From positions 558,001 through 622,000 of the forward strand of contig JAIWNI010000002.1 of NCBI GenBank assembly GCA_025331435.1: 64,000 nucleotides of DNA, written 5' to 3'. This DNA is from Choanephora cucurbitarum (taxonomy: Eukaryota > Mucoromycota > Mucoromycetes > Mucorales > Choanephoraceae). Below the pieces are notes generated by a model that worked only from the letters and a program-made list of their open reading frames with translations, ran no database searches and had not been told where the DNA came from. The position numbers were made by a program, and so were the translations under genes. Of the stretch, positions 35,783 through 46,956 are shown one piece after another (position 1 is the stretch's first letter; every line of letters begins with the position of its first letter).

Positions 35783-37260
35783 ATGTCTTATCCTTTTGAG
35801 TTAAAAACTCAATATCCTTTTCATGAACAACCATTATTATCACAGCAGTCAAAAACTACTCTATGGTAAATAACAAGAAGAAACAGTAAATCAGCTATTT
35901 TAACCATAGCGAATAGGATGGGTGAATTAGAGCCTCATTGGGATGAACAATACATTCGGCAAATATGGTTCAGCCTCAATCAGAATGTGGTGGTCAAGGT
36001 GATTCGAGACAAGGCAACAGGGTAAGTTTGATGAGAACATGACTATGAGCATATACTGAGACACACAACAGAATGAGTGCTGGCTATGCTTTTGTAGACT
36101 TTGGTACTGCGGCTAATGCCCGTCTGGTAATGGCAACCTTCAATGGTGTGCCAATGCCTAATTCACATAGATCGTTCAAGTTAAATTGGGCATCAGGAGG
36201 AGGACTGATTGATAGAAAAGAGGATAGGCAACCTGAATACTCAATTTTTGTGGGTGACTTGAGTCCTGAAGTAAATGAAACTGAATTGCTGGTAAGAATC
36301 CTCTATCATTCCACTCATCTAGATATCTTGTTTGCTGACTTACAATCAAAGGCTATTTTTCAAGCTCATTATCATTCTTGTAAATCAGCTAAAATCATGA
36401 CAGACCCAAAGACAGGCATGACGCGTGGATATGGATTTGTACGATTCTCAGAATTAATAGATCAACAGCGTTCATTAGTTGAAATGCAAGGTCAGTTTAT
36501 TGGCTCTCGTCCTATCCGTGTCTCTGTTGCTACACCCAAGAACAACCATCATCTATCTCCCCTTAAGACAGAGCCTTCCTCCCTTACTATGCCAGAATCC
36601 GATCACTTGAATACCACTGTGTTTGTAGGTGGTCTATCAGCACCTATAGGAGAAGAAGAGCTACGTCATTACTTTCAGCATTTCGGCCCTATTGTCTATG
36701 TCAAGATACCACCTGGTAAAGGATGTGGGTTTGTTCAATATGTGACTAGACAGTCTGCTGAAATGGCTATACAGCACATGAATGGGTTTCAGATAGGCCA
36801 TTCTCGTATTCGCCTCTCTTGGGGACGATCACAGAATGAAAAGAAGCATCAGACACCCTCTTCTTCTTCCCCTCTCTCCCATTCTCCTCTCTCCCACTCC
36901 TCTCCTCTTCTTCCTCCTAATGGTCTTGCTCCTTCCTTGGTTCCCCTTTCACCTACCTTACAGTATGCTCAACAACGCACCTTATCTCTTTCATCACTCT
37001 TTGCTAATCAGGCTCCCAAAAGAATGATAAATCCTACCTATGATGATATATTGATGAATGACAATACAAACTACCATGTGTCTGATGAAGACTTCTTTCA
37101 ATCAGTCACAAAGCTATTGGAAGACGAACCATCACCACCTATGTCTACTCAGGAACATCAATACTATCAACAACAGCATCATCTTTACCAGCAGCGACAA
37201 CAAAAACAACAACAGACAACAAGCCTTGATTGGAAGTTGAATCAAATTTATGCTCAGTAG
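35783..37260 (+). CDS. Three-RRM RNA-binding protein, Nam8/Csx1/TRNAU1AP-like
   Basis: Exons: 35783-35865, 35917-36021, 36072-36291 and 36352-37260, giving 438 aa. RRM1 begins TTLWMGELEPHWDEQYIRQI, RRM2 begins YSIFVGDLSPEVNETELL and RRM3 TTVFVGGLSAPIGEEELRHY. The spacing and sequence fit the Nam8/TIA-1-type group that binds U-rich RNA at 5' splice sites or mRNA. The C-terminal 140 residues are Pro/Ser-rich and then Gln-rich. The third intron (36292-36351) is 60 nt, divisible by three and free of stops, so unspliced message would also be read through. Splicing it gives the normal RRM2 sequence ELLAIFQAHYHSCKSAKIM. The second exon acceptor was chosen to avoid an in-frame TAG. Confidence 0.85.
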
Positions 37261-37447
37261 TTTATAATTTCTTACATATTGTGTTTATTACCATTATTTC
37301 ATCTAGTTTATTGTATTTTTCTTTCTTTATTTTGCATTTCTCTTTCTTTTTCTACACTTAATGTTACAGCTTATTTACTATTATTATTATTATTATTTTA
37401 TTATCATTCTATGTGTTCTTAGTTCAATAAATATATACACATCTTTC

Positions 37448-40400
37448 TTAAAGAAAAGACATATGAAACCCAAGTGGAGAATGTTCTGCTTTTGTCAAAT
37501 GCCATGTAGGCCAGTAATGAGTGTCTAATTTAAGTGCTTTGACTTGCGTAAGATTGTCTGCATTAACACATTTGATCTGAACATGCGTCACACCATCATG
37601 GTCAAATGCCTCGCTTTCTTCTCTTTCTTCTTTTGTAGGCAAGGCCAATAGGGATGAAGCTTGTTTGGTTTGGTGTTGAATAACAGACTCCATTCTCTGA
37701 TGAGCCTCCTTAGTCAAGCGCCTCTTATCTTGCTTCTTCTTCTGAATGACTTCTGGTTTTACAGCCTCTAGGAATTCATCTAATGTTCTGACGGGTGTTT
37801 GATCTACTTCAGTAATCCAGATACCTGGTTTGAGATAGCCTTGTGCAGGTGAACCAAGCATGAAGGAAGCTACATAAACACCTTCTGGTACCTTTGTACG
37901 TACTTGCTCTCGGGCAGCAGCATATGTGTTTTGAACAATCAACCCTTGCCAACCTGCTATTGCTGTTGTTTCTTGACCAGTATGTACAGTTGTCTTGACT
38001 TCCATTGTCTTTTCTACACCATCTCTTAAGATAGTCTATTGAAATCATTAGCTTAGAGCGTATGGGTTACTTTTTTTTTTTTAATCTTTACCAACACAAG
38101 TGTATCTTGATCATGGAATCGACATAAATCTGAAATACTGGAAACAACCTGGTGATTGATAGCCAACAAGATATCTCCTGATTGGAGCAACTGTCCAGAA
38201 GGACTGGATACATCAGTAATACCTAATGCATAAAGAACAGAGGGTGGACGACTTTCATTCTTGGCCTTTTGCTTGATCTTCTCTACCCACTCATCTGTCA
38301 CACCAATCAATCTTGCATTGCATATCTGAAGCGACCAGAATTCAACATCAAGCCCTTTCACAACAGGAGATGTACCTGCTTGGATTTGGCGAAGGATAGG
38401 CAGTATCAAGCTTGTACTCACACCACCAAATATGCTTGACAGCTCACCTTGGTCATTTTCAACGGAAAAGTTCATCCAGATAGCTCTTACTTGGCCTTGT
38501 TCATCAGCAAACAATCCACCCTGACTGGATAGATTACCATCTGTCACTTTGAATGTTTCTATATTGATAGCTCTCCATCTAGCAGGTTTTGTTTCTGAGG
38601 TACGAATGGCTGTCAAATCATTGATAGTTGTATTCTTGACTTGTACTTCATTACGACCTATGTTATTTTTTAAAGTTAGCATGGATCCTTTCTATATTTT
38701 AGATTCCTATCTTTTCTTACCTGACATGCCAACGTAAGTTACTTGATCACCTACTTCGAACTCTTTATCAACCAACTGAGCCACCTTAATATCAATACCA
38801 GCTTGAATAACGGGCGAAGGGTCAAACTTGAGAACGGCAAAATTGTAGAATGGATGAAGAAAGACCAAATCAGCAGAGACAGTCATTGAATTGTCAAAAG
38901 TAACTGAAATAACACCAATACTGATGGGAACAGTATCGCGATCACACAGTATAAGAGGAGGATTCATGGAAACCACAATACCAGCACCATAGGAATGTGC
39001 ATTCTTAGAGCCATCAATCATAAAAGGAGGTAGACAATCAACTGACACAATACTCTTACAAAGTTCTTGAGGAGATGTTGCTTTAGATTCTTTTAGGCTT
39101 GTCTTCTCATTGGTGATATCTTTTATCTCTTTAGGCATATTGTCAAGTGGTGTTTTCAATACTTGATAATCCCAAATGCCCGTTTTATCTAAAAAAAAAA
39201 TATGTATTGAATAAAAGTAAGCATACGTAACAGAATTAGAAACTTACCATTACGAGTGGCCAGTTGAAACTTGTTCCATCTCCAATCCACATGAGCAATC
39301 ATCACTTTGACTTTCATCGCTCTCTGTAACGAATAATATCGAATGGGTACTCGCTTGCCTTGTTCAATCGTAGATACAACAGAAACAAATTCATCCAATG
39401 ATCGAACCTGTTGATTGTTGATACCCACAATCACTGATCCACGCATAGCTCTTGCAGTACTGAGAATGAAACCAGCCATACCCACATAAACACCTGCATT
39501 CTGAAGTGAAAGTCCATAGGATCTTGCGATCTGATAAGATAGATCATTCAAGACACCACCGCCAAATTCCAAAAAGCGATAGGGTGTGATCTTGTGTAAA
39601 TCCTGTACCGTCAAATTGAATTCTTTAATCTCATCAGCACGAGATATTGTCAAGTGAACTGTTGTGCCATTTTCTATTGCATTGTCAAGATGTTCTTCAA
39701 GGTCAACAAATAATTTCGGAAGCAATTGACCGTTGCATGTCAGCAGGATATCACCAGGCTCGAGATGACCATACGCAGGCCCATCGGGTAATACAGATTT
39801 GACCACCAATAACCCCTCTGATGATTGCTGGGATCTTAATCTCTTTTCCATATGTCGACTGAGACCCAGTTGTAATAGGGCATCGTAGGATTGATATTGA
39901 AATGTTGTCTGAAGTGTACCACGAGGGATAACAGAACGATCGTCTTGTAACAACTCAAGTGCACGCTTAGTTCGATCAAGAGGCAAATAATAGCTTGAAG
40001 AGGATGTGCTTGCACCACCTGCGTTTAAGGCAACTGCTCTACCATACTTATCTAATACAGGACTACCACTTGATCCTGAACTTGTACTTGATGCAGCTTG
40101 AAAGTAAAAAGTATTGAAATCATTGTATTGTCCTATACCATAATTGGGTGCTTCTCTATCCAATCTTGCTAATGTACCAGAAAGAATGCTTAGTTTTTCG
40201 CCAGCATCATTTCTATTGTCATGAACACATTAGTTCTTGTGCTTTTTCTTTTTAATCCTCTCTTAACTTACCCTACGACACGAATCTCTTGTCCAACCTT
40301 AGCACCTTGTGGATATAATTCAATACCGGGAATATCCAGAAAACGAACTTTGGTTGGATCGTACTTGAAGAATCCAAAATCATGAACAGGATCTCGGTAG

Positions 40401-40795
40401 ATAGCTTCCAGTTCGATTTCCTCATAATTGCAAAGAACAGCATAAGCCTTGATCGGAGATACTGAAACAACATGTCGATTGGAAAGAATAAGACCTCTTT
40501 CTGGATCAACCACAAATCCAGTTGCAGTATAGGATCCGGGAATTTCTGTATCAATGCCTCTAGTACGACAGCCACTGATGGACACAATACTCTTGATACA
40601 TCTCTCTATTGTATTCTCCCAACTCTTGGTCAAATGTGCTGTGTTTGGTTGTGGTTTGTTTTGCTGAATAGGAAGTTGCTCCAAATAGGGATTTTTAATG
40701 TGATTTCTCATCTGGTCTAACACTGCTGATTTAAAAGCATTGGAATTGATAAAGCTGTCTGCTTCGGGGATCATTAAGTCGGATTCTCTGTTCAT
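37448..40795 (-). CDS. NMA111: Nuclear HtrA-type serine protease with PDZ domains
   Basis: Five exons in transcript order: 40795-40272, 40212-39248, 39188-38721, 38657-38092 and 38035-37448. They join to 1036 aa, the size of yeast Nma111. The first trypsin-like domain carries the triad: His in SNRHVV (about 108), Asp in VHDFGFF (about 139) and Ser in GSSGSPVLD (about 225). PDZ domains follow (LEPGDILLTCNG; RGSVIVGINNQQV). A second, degenerate protease-like domain (residues about 560-770, GAGIVVSMNPPLILCDRDTV) lacks a Ser nucleophile, and further PDZ segments end the protein. Yeast Nma111 is nuclear and promotes apoptosis-like death and lipid homeostasis. All four introns keep phase. The gene converges with the RRM gene. 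Confidence 0.92.
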
Positions 40796-43416
40796 TCTGT
40801 GAGGTATATAACAAATTGAAGATGTATTTAATAAAAGAGAAAAGAAATCTTATGAGTTGGATTTAATATAATTTATATGGATTATAAACAAATAAAATAA
40901 AGGTACAACAATAAAAGTAAAAGTGATGCAACGATGATGATAATAATGCTAATAAAGGATCTTCGCATGAACGACTAGTGTCCGCTATGTCACCATGATG
41001 ATGAAAATAGTCTTTCTATTCTTAGTAATAAAACGTAACACAAAATCCTTTTTTTTATCTGACATGTCAAAGGATTGTTCTTTGGCCAAGACAAAGAGTA
41101 AATTGGTGCTTGCTCTAAGAAACTTTGTTTATTCTCGGATAATAAAAAGATTGAAGATTGGTATAACCATGATGTGTATCAACATAGCTAATTCACTTTA
41201 CTACTGAGAAGCCAATGCAAATTAATTCGATGATATAAGAACTACCCTCTTTTATCTATCGCATTAATTAAGCCCAAAGTGCTTTCGGGACTGAATAAAA
41301 TTGAACTTAGTGCCATAGATTTAATGGTTTCTATAAAAAAAAACTAAACCGAAAAAGACAACAGCTGATTGTAAGAAACAACATGCCGTTATCGATTTCT
41401 ATGTTCATATAATTTTACACTTTATCAGCAGATATCAAACGCTGGATGAAAAAAAAAAACTGAAACGAATATGATAGATTACTTTATTCTGGTAAGTGAT
41501 GTGTTTATCTTCAAACTATTAAAACTAGGATAAAGAACCTAAACAGTTGTCTGTTTAGGAGAGGAAAATAAAGACCTATCGCTGTACAATTATATGCTAA
41601 AATATTCGTCATTATACTATTTTCTTTTTATCTATATAGGAAACTTATTATTGAGAGCTAAATTCGACATTTATTTTTTTAAATATGCTTTACTGTTTAA
41701 TTGTATCGCTCTGATAGGCCATAACTAATGATAAGAGATTTTGATAGCAAAGGCTTATTGCAGACACCATAGCAGAAGATTTATTTCCCATATAGTTTGT
41801 TTTTTGATGCATTATGCGAGAGCGTTAAGTAGAGTTTGAGTAGGTTTTTTTTCCTGGATACTCGAGCTTACATGCTAACTTACAGTTAACAAATCTTTCG
41901 TTACATTGATTTCGACTTGCTTTGTACTGCAGAAGCAAAACAACATAGTGAAGTAATTAATCTAGCATTTTCAACATATAATAATGCAATTTCAAAAGCT
42001 ATGCAAGACAGCAATAATACAATATAATTTTTGTCTAAAAAGAAACTTGAAAAAGATGCAGTAGAGAGGAAAATAAAAAGAGAAGTGCAAAAGATTCTGT
42101 GACATAGTCTTATGTGGAGGGCTATGATATGTATGTTTAGTTGTTTGGTTCCATAAACTTTACTTTGGAGGTCATGACTGCTGTGATAATTGGACATCAT
42201 TACTATTCTTTTCTTTGTCTTCCTAACTAAACTATTCTATATGAAATATTCATCAATTATGATATTACAGAGAACTTGATCATGCTGTGTTTCGTGACAA
42301 GTAATAATACGCAAAAAGGCACTAAACGCAACTAAGAATAAGAGCTTTACAATCAGCTACATAGAGTAATTATAATTTACAGGAACAATTCACCTATTTG
42401 AAATCAAAGATGAAATTATTGCAACGTCCACTACTGTAGATGCACTTGTAAAAGCCATAATTAATAGAATTCGCTTCTTCTTCTCTTTTCTTTCATACTT
42501 TGGCTTAACCAAATAAAATTGCATAGTCAGTCTCAAGCCATTTACTTCTGTCTCTCTTACAACGTCTTCCTTTATCTATAACAAGGTGCCATAGTTACTG
42601 CAATAGTAAAATGATATCAACATGCATTCTACCAACCGAAACCAATGATTCATCTTATGCACTTTGACTGAAAAAAAAAATTGGAGAGGCGAATGCTATT
42701 AGCATTGAGTAGGGATAAAGACAGAAACCTTCTTGTAACAAAACATCTCTTAATCGGAACAATGTAGCTTACCTTGATTTCAAGAAGTTACATCTGTCTT
42801 TCCATAATAAGTACGATTGTTAATTCTACCTAGCTTTGAAAGTGCAGTAGAACTTACAACAACATTCGTATCTGATACCTTACTGAATCCGTTTGTCTTA
42901 GAGTAGATATAAAATACATTAAAAGATATACAATGAGGAAACAGTCTTTCGAACCACTACTCTAATTATTGAAAGGAAAGCGAAATAAAGTTAATAATCA
43001 ACATACATTATGTTTTCTTAAGCCATTGCATAAAAAACGCTTCTTGAGATTGACATAGAGCTATTCATGTTATTGAATACTACAGAAAGCTATATGATGT
43101 AAAGGGATGACACAATTTGTACTTGAAAAACAATATTTTTTATGGTCAGTCAAGCTACTAAAAGATCCTCGTGTAAGTCATAAAGTCTCGCTAGAATGGA
43201 TAGAAAGGGCTCCCATAGAGGAACTTCTGTATGTCCTTTTGCTTTTATCATGTATATTAATTGTAAAAAGAAGGTCATTACATAAGTGATGATCATACAG
43301 ACACACTATTTCGGGCCATACAAATTTAATTCGATCCGCTTTAGTGCGGCAATCACGTGACTGTCCGGCAATTTGAATTTGGGACTTATCTTACTGGGTT
43401 AATTTGCTAACATGAA
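40796..43416. other. 2.6-kb AT-rich spacer
   Basis: No supported protein gene. Many short frames lack domain features. A-runs and AT-rich blocks dominate. The right end carries the TCACGTGA octamer and the tRNA-Lys gene. Degenerate transposon sequence is possible, but I could not identify any. Confidence 0.45.
43353..43360. promoter_or_regulatory. TCACGTGA octamer upstream of tRNA-Lys
   Basis: A perfect palindromic E-box-like octamer ends 56 bp before the mature 5' end of the tRNA-Lys gene. The same octamer lies 51 bp before the tRNA-Val gene at 55959. This suggests a shared upstream element for tRNA transcription or chromatin, bound perhaps by a bHLH factor (Cbf1/USF type). Confidence 0.5.
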
Positions 43417-43489
43417 GCCTTGTTAGCTCAGTTGGTAGAGCGTGAGACTTTTAATCTCAATGTCAGGGGTTCGAGCCCCCTATGAGGCG
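43417..43489 (+). tRNA. tRNA-Lys(UUU)
   Basis: A complete cloverleaf without intron. The acceptor stem GCCTTGT pairs with ATGAGGC with two G-U pairs. The D-arm has AGCTCAGTTGGTAGAGC. The anticodon stem-loop TGAGA-CTTTTAA-TCTCA gives anticodon UUU. The T-arm is GGGGTTCGAGCCCC and the discriminator base is G. A T6 run a few bases downstream is a Pol III terminator. An LTR-like repeat begins 62 bp downstream. Confidence 0.95.
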
Positions 43490-43551
43490 TTCTTTTTTGC
43501 TTTTATGGATGAGGTCTGTCATTTTAAATGAAGACTTTTTTTTTCTTGTAG

Positions 43552-44118
43552 TGTTACAGGAAAAAGGATAGTTTTTGCAGTAACTTATAAAAGAGAATCA
43601 AAGAGATATAACGGAACAATCAAGTAGCAAGGCAATTTTAATGTGCATCATGGTTTTAGGTTGTCCGACTAAAGATATAGATAAAGTAGAATAATCAGAA
43701 TAGAGTGATATAAAGAAGAGACGCAATAAAAAGAATGCAATCATCTGTAACAAGTATCAAGGGAACTAATCAAATAAGTGGATTTAGGTAGTGAATATAT
43801 GTCAAACTACAACCAAGTGTAAAGTAGATAAGATAGTTACAAGTTGTGTTTATTGGTAACAAAAGATTTAAAAAAGTCATGTTGAACTTGCTAACTAATC
43901 ATTTAGACAGCCAAATCGATGAGTTATCATGCAATGGACTATGAATACATGTTCAAGAGTTCTAATAATGTGTCGTGTAATAAGAGATCAGGAGGAACTA
44001 TCAATTAGACCAAATACTAATCAGAAAATGTAGATTTGAGTTCAAAGCAGAGAACAGACATCAGAAAGCGACTAAGCACTGTGCGGAACAATACTTGTAT
44101 TCGAGAGACGATATAACA
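43552..44118 (+). mobile_element. Solo LTR-like repeat, copy A
   Basis: A 567-bp repeat starting TGTTA and ending TAACA, the short inverted ends typical of LTRs. Its reverse-oriented partner is at 55250-55836. By eye, the core 43708-44078 matches the partner (55315-55685, inverted) over 371 bp with two mismatches and no gaps. The first 77 bp or so after the 5' end are about 90% alike, and the block between is much more divergent. No internal coding region or primer-binding site follows, so this is a solo LTR. No target-site duplication is visible. It starts 62 bp after tRNA-Lys. Confidence 0.7.
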
Positions 44119-44944
44119 GAACCAAGCTGAGAGGAACAGTTGCACCAGGCTTGCAGTCGTTGAAATTCAACATGAGTAAATAAACACAGAAAAGAAAAAG
44201 CACAGAACAAAGAAATTTAAGGGAGTTTGATAGTAAATCACTGATACTCATTATCATGAAGTAGTAAGTAATCCAACTTAGTTAACAGCTAGGTCTTATC
44301 GAGATTAAAGTAAAGTTCTTCACTTTAAACTAGTTGTTGAAAAACGAAATTATTCAGTAATTGTTGACTGGTAAACAAGTAAGCACAAGTGGAACATCAC
44401 GTTCGGTTGAAGAGCAAGGTCGGCTAAGCAACCAACATGTGAGCTACAGTTGTCAAAGGCGCACGATGAATCTGAAGCAATTTGAATTGAACACATTGAA
44501 AGCAGTCAAAATTAGCCTGTTGAAATAGTTGCTGAATATAACACTGGTATGTCTTTGATCAAAATAACAGTTAAGATTATACTATCTGTATCATTGTTCA
44601 TTTGTTTAAAAAGAAAGACAAAGAAAGAAGGTATGCGAAACGATTCTGGCTCAAACAGTATACTTTCTCATAACAATGTTTCATACAACAATCGCTCAAT
44701 TTAAGCGTGCCCTGTCCTTTTTTTTTAGAATGAAAATCGCTGCAAGTAACAGAACGCTGTCTAATACAAGATTGCATATCTTAAGCACTCTTCACAAAAC
44801 AATTACTAAATTAAGAAGATCCGTCCTTTGTTGTTATGATAAATATTTTATGTTCAAATAACAAAAGAAGAAAGCCAAAGGAGGGAGGAGGGGGAACAGA
44901 GCAAGGTTGATATATAGATGATCTAGTGCACATTCAAAAAGAAA
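44119..44944. other. Spacer between LTR copy A and the F-box gene
   Basis: AT-rich sequence with no supported gene. I looked for an LTR internal region (primer-binding site, gag frame) directly after copy A and found none. Confidence 0.4.
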
Positions 44945-46000
44945 TTAATAGAAAAATAAGCGTCGAATCTTTTGTAAATCTTGTTTATCTAAAGCAACTG
45001 TTCTTTTCATATTCTCTAGAAAAGAAAGTGCTGGTGGTGAAGGATGTGGTAGCTTCATTGTATGGCCGTCGCGAACAAGAAGTTGATCCAACACAATTCT
45101 AGGCATATCATGCAAAGGCCAACTTATCATCTCGAAATGAATAAGTGATTGACACTGTTGCAACACATGAATAACACTGTCTGATCCTGTGGGATTGTTG
45201 CATCGAAGGACGAGATGTTTCAGTTGCTTTGTACATGCTGAAATGGCCTGTAATGTCTCATTCCCTTGACAGCGAATTGAAAGATGTTCTAGTTGAGATC
45301 CGTAGTGTCGAATGGCCTGACAAAGTGAATTCTCTTTCACCTGTTGCAAAGAAATTGACAGTTTACGAATATCAGGGCACACTGTAGTCAGTATCTGAAG
45401 TGAAGCATCATTCGCAAATTGGTATCGATTGTGATTTGCACTTAAGACAGCACAGTCAAGGCGAGGTAGATGACTTAGTAATTGTTGTAGAGCCTCTGTT
45501 GAGAAATCAGTCCATAACAAGCTCAATTCTCTTATTTGAAATGTTGGCTTTTGGTGATTCTCTTTTGTGTATGCGTTGTTTGTGGCTACTAAATCACAAT
45601 ATTCAAAATGAAGGGACACAAGCTGAGGCATGATGCATAACATATGTCGGACTTTGCAGACGGACAATGCATGAAAATCACAAAAGTACAATTGTCTTAC
45701 ATTCGGAAGTTGCCCAAACAACCAAGCAGCTAGCCAATGACTGTTTCCCCCTTGTTTACATTTGAGTGTAATGGCTTGCGTGTATAGTTGGGCTGTCCTT
45801 AGGAGATACGTGTTATTAGAAAAGCCTAATTCCAGTTGCTTTAGTTGTGTGCGATGGCCTATCTCAATATGCTGATAGAGGAAAGGAAGAAATAGCTGGT
45901 ATCCTCTAACACAGGTTAAACAGAGCTTTCCCTTGCTGCTTTTAGGTAAATAAGCCAAAATCAGACTAATTATTTCATTTGGTATTTCTAAAAATCTCAT
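44945..46000 (-). CDS. F-box / leucine-rich-repeat protein
   Basis: A single exon of 351 aa from the ATG giving MRFLEIPNEIISLILAYLPK, the normal opening of an F-box. The F-box covers residues about 1-45 and should bind Skp1, making this a substrate receptor of an SCF ubiquitin ligase. The rest is a series of irregular leucine-rich repeats (for example LSLLWTDFSTEALQQLLSHL, DIRKLSISLQQ, LEHLSIRCQGN, LKHLVLRCNN) that would bind the substrate. Upstream open codons have no ATG and are not counted. A CACGTG sits near 46123, about 120 bp upstream of the start. Confidence 0.8.
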   Translation of the reverse strand: MRFLEIPNEIISLILAYLPKSSKGKLCLTCVRGYQLFLPFLYQHIEIGHRTQLKQLELGFSNNTYLLRTAQLYTQAITLKCKQGGNSHWLAAWLFGQLPNVRQLYFCDFHALSVCKVRHMLCIMPQLVSLHFEYCDLVATNNAYTKENHQKPTFQIRELSLLWTDFSTEALQQLLSHLPRLDCAVLSANHNRYQFANDASLQILTTVCPDIRKLSISLQQVKENSLCQAIRHYGSQLEHLSIRCQGNETLQAISACTKQLKHLVLRCNNPTGSDSVIHVLQQCQSLIHFEMISWPLHDMPRIVLDQLLVRDGHTMKLPHPSPPALSFLENMKRTVALDKQDLQKIRRLFFY

Positions 46001-46471
46001 CTTTAAATATACATATACACATAAAAACAAGAAGAAAAAGAAAAGAGAGCGAGAAAAAAAAAGGAGAAAATAATGCAGAAAAAGAAAGAATTAAAAATAT
46101 TGAATCAATCTCCACTCTACCACGTGACTGATGACACTAGGGTGCTGCTGTGTCAAGGTAGACATGGTGTTAAACTGCAAATTTGAGATATTACATCATG
46201 TTCTGCGGAAAGAGAGGACAATAGGCTTTATGTAATTCATTCCAGTCTGCTGCATATATTCCAATTCAAACTGCTTGTTATCTCGCTCTATCCTAAATGA
46301 TTGCACCATAATCCGCATACTGTGGTGAATCGATACAAAAGTGTGTCCTATAGTCCTCTCTCTTTAGTTTTTTTCTCTCTTAAAACAATACACATAAAAA
46401 GAAAGGGAAATCCATAAACTGCGTATAAATGAAGTTGTATTGAGGTTGTTACATTAAAAATGAAAAGAAGT

Positions 46472-46956
46472 CTAATGACGAGCAGAAACCTTGATGTTGT
46501 TGAAAGCTTCACGTTCGGCACGTTCAGCAGCAACTTCATCAATGTAAGGTTGAAGATATCTGATATCCTATTAAAGAAAATGAAAATCAGTATTGAGTGG
46601 TTGTTGTTGTTGTCATCTTACTTGAGAGGGAGTAACCCATTGGTTCTTTGGTAAGAGTTGGTGGCTTAAAGAACATTGTTGAGCAACACGAATACGGTAA
46701 GCACGGTCATAGGCTTCACGAGGTTGAGCAATTTCAAGACGACGAAGAGCTTCTTGAACAAGTTCGCTTTCTTCAGAGATCAAGTCATCGTAACGAAGAC
46801 CTTATTGAAATATCAGCAGCTATTTATAACACATACAGGTCAAAACTTACCGATTTGTCTGTAACCAGCAGCACCGGCATAAGCCTTAGAAACAGGCTTC
46901 AAGAAACCGGAAAGGAGCTTTGAGTTTTGAACAAGAGACTTGAGAGTCAAAGACAT
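46472..46956 (-). CDS. QCR7: Cytochrome bc1 complex subunit 7
   Basis: A small matrix-side subunit of ubiquinol-cytochrome c reductase (complex III). Three exons in transcript order: 46956-46851, 46800-46622 and 46567-46472. They join to 126 aa, the expected length. The sequence holds the family blocks GYRQIGLRYDDLI, EEALRRLEIAQPREAYDRAY-like helix, RVAQQCSLSHQLLPKNQW and DIRYLQPYIDEVAAERAER. The N-terminus is basic and Ser/Leu-rich, as in mitochondrial proteins. Confidence 0.93.

Noticed and set aside
43547..44123. Target-site duplications around LTR copies A and B
   Set aside because: The 5-bp flanks do not match on either copy, so insertion could not be confirmed this way.
44072..44257. 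61-codon hydrophobic minus-strand frame at the end of LTR copy A
   Set aside because: It overlaps the repeat end and has no support as a gene.
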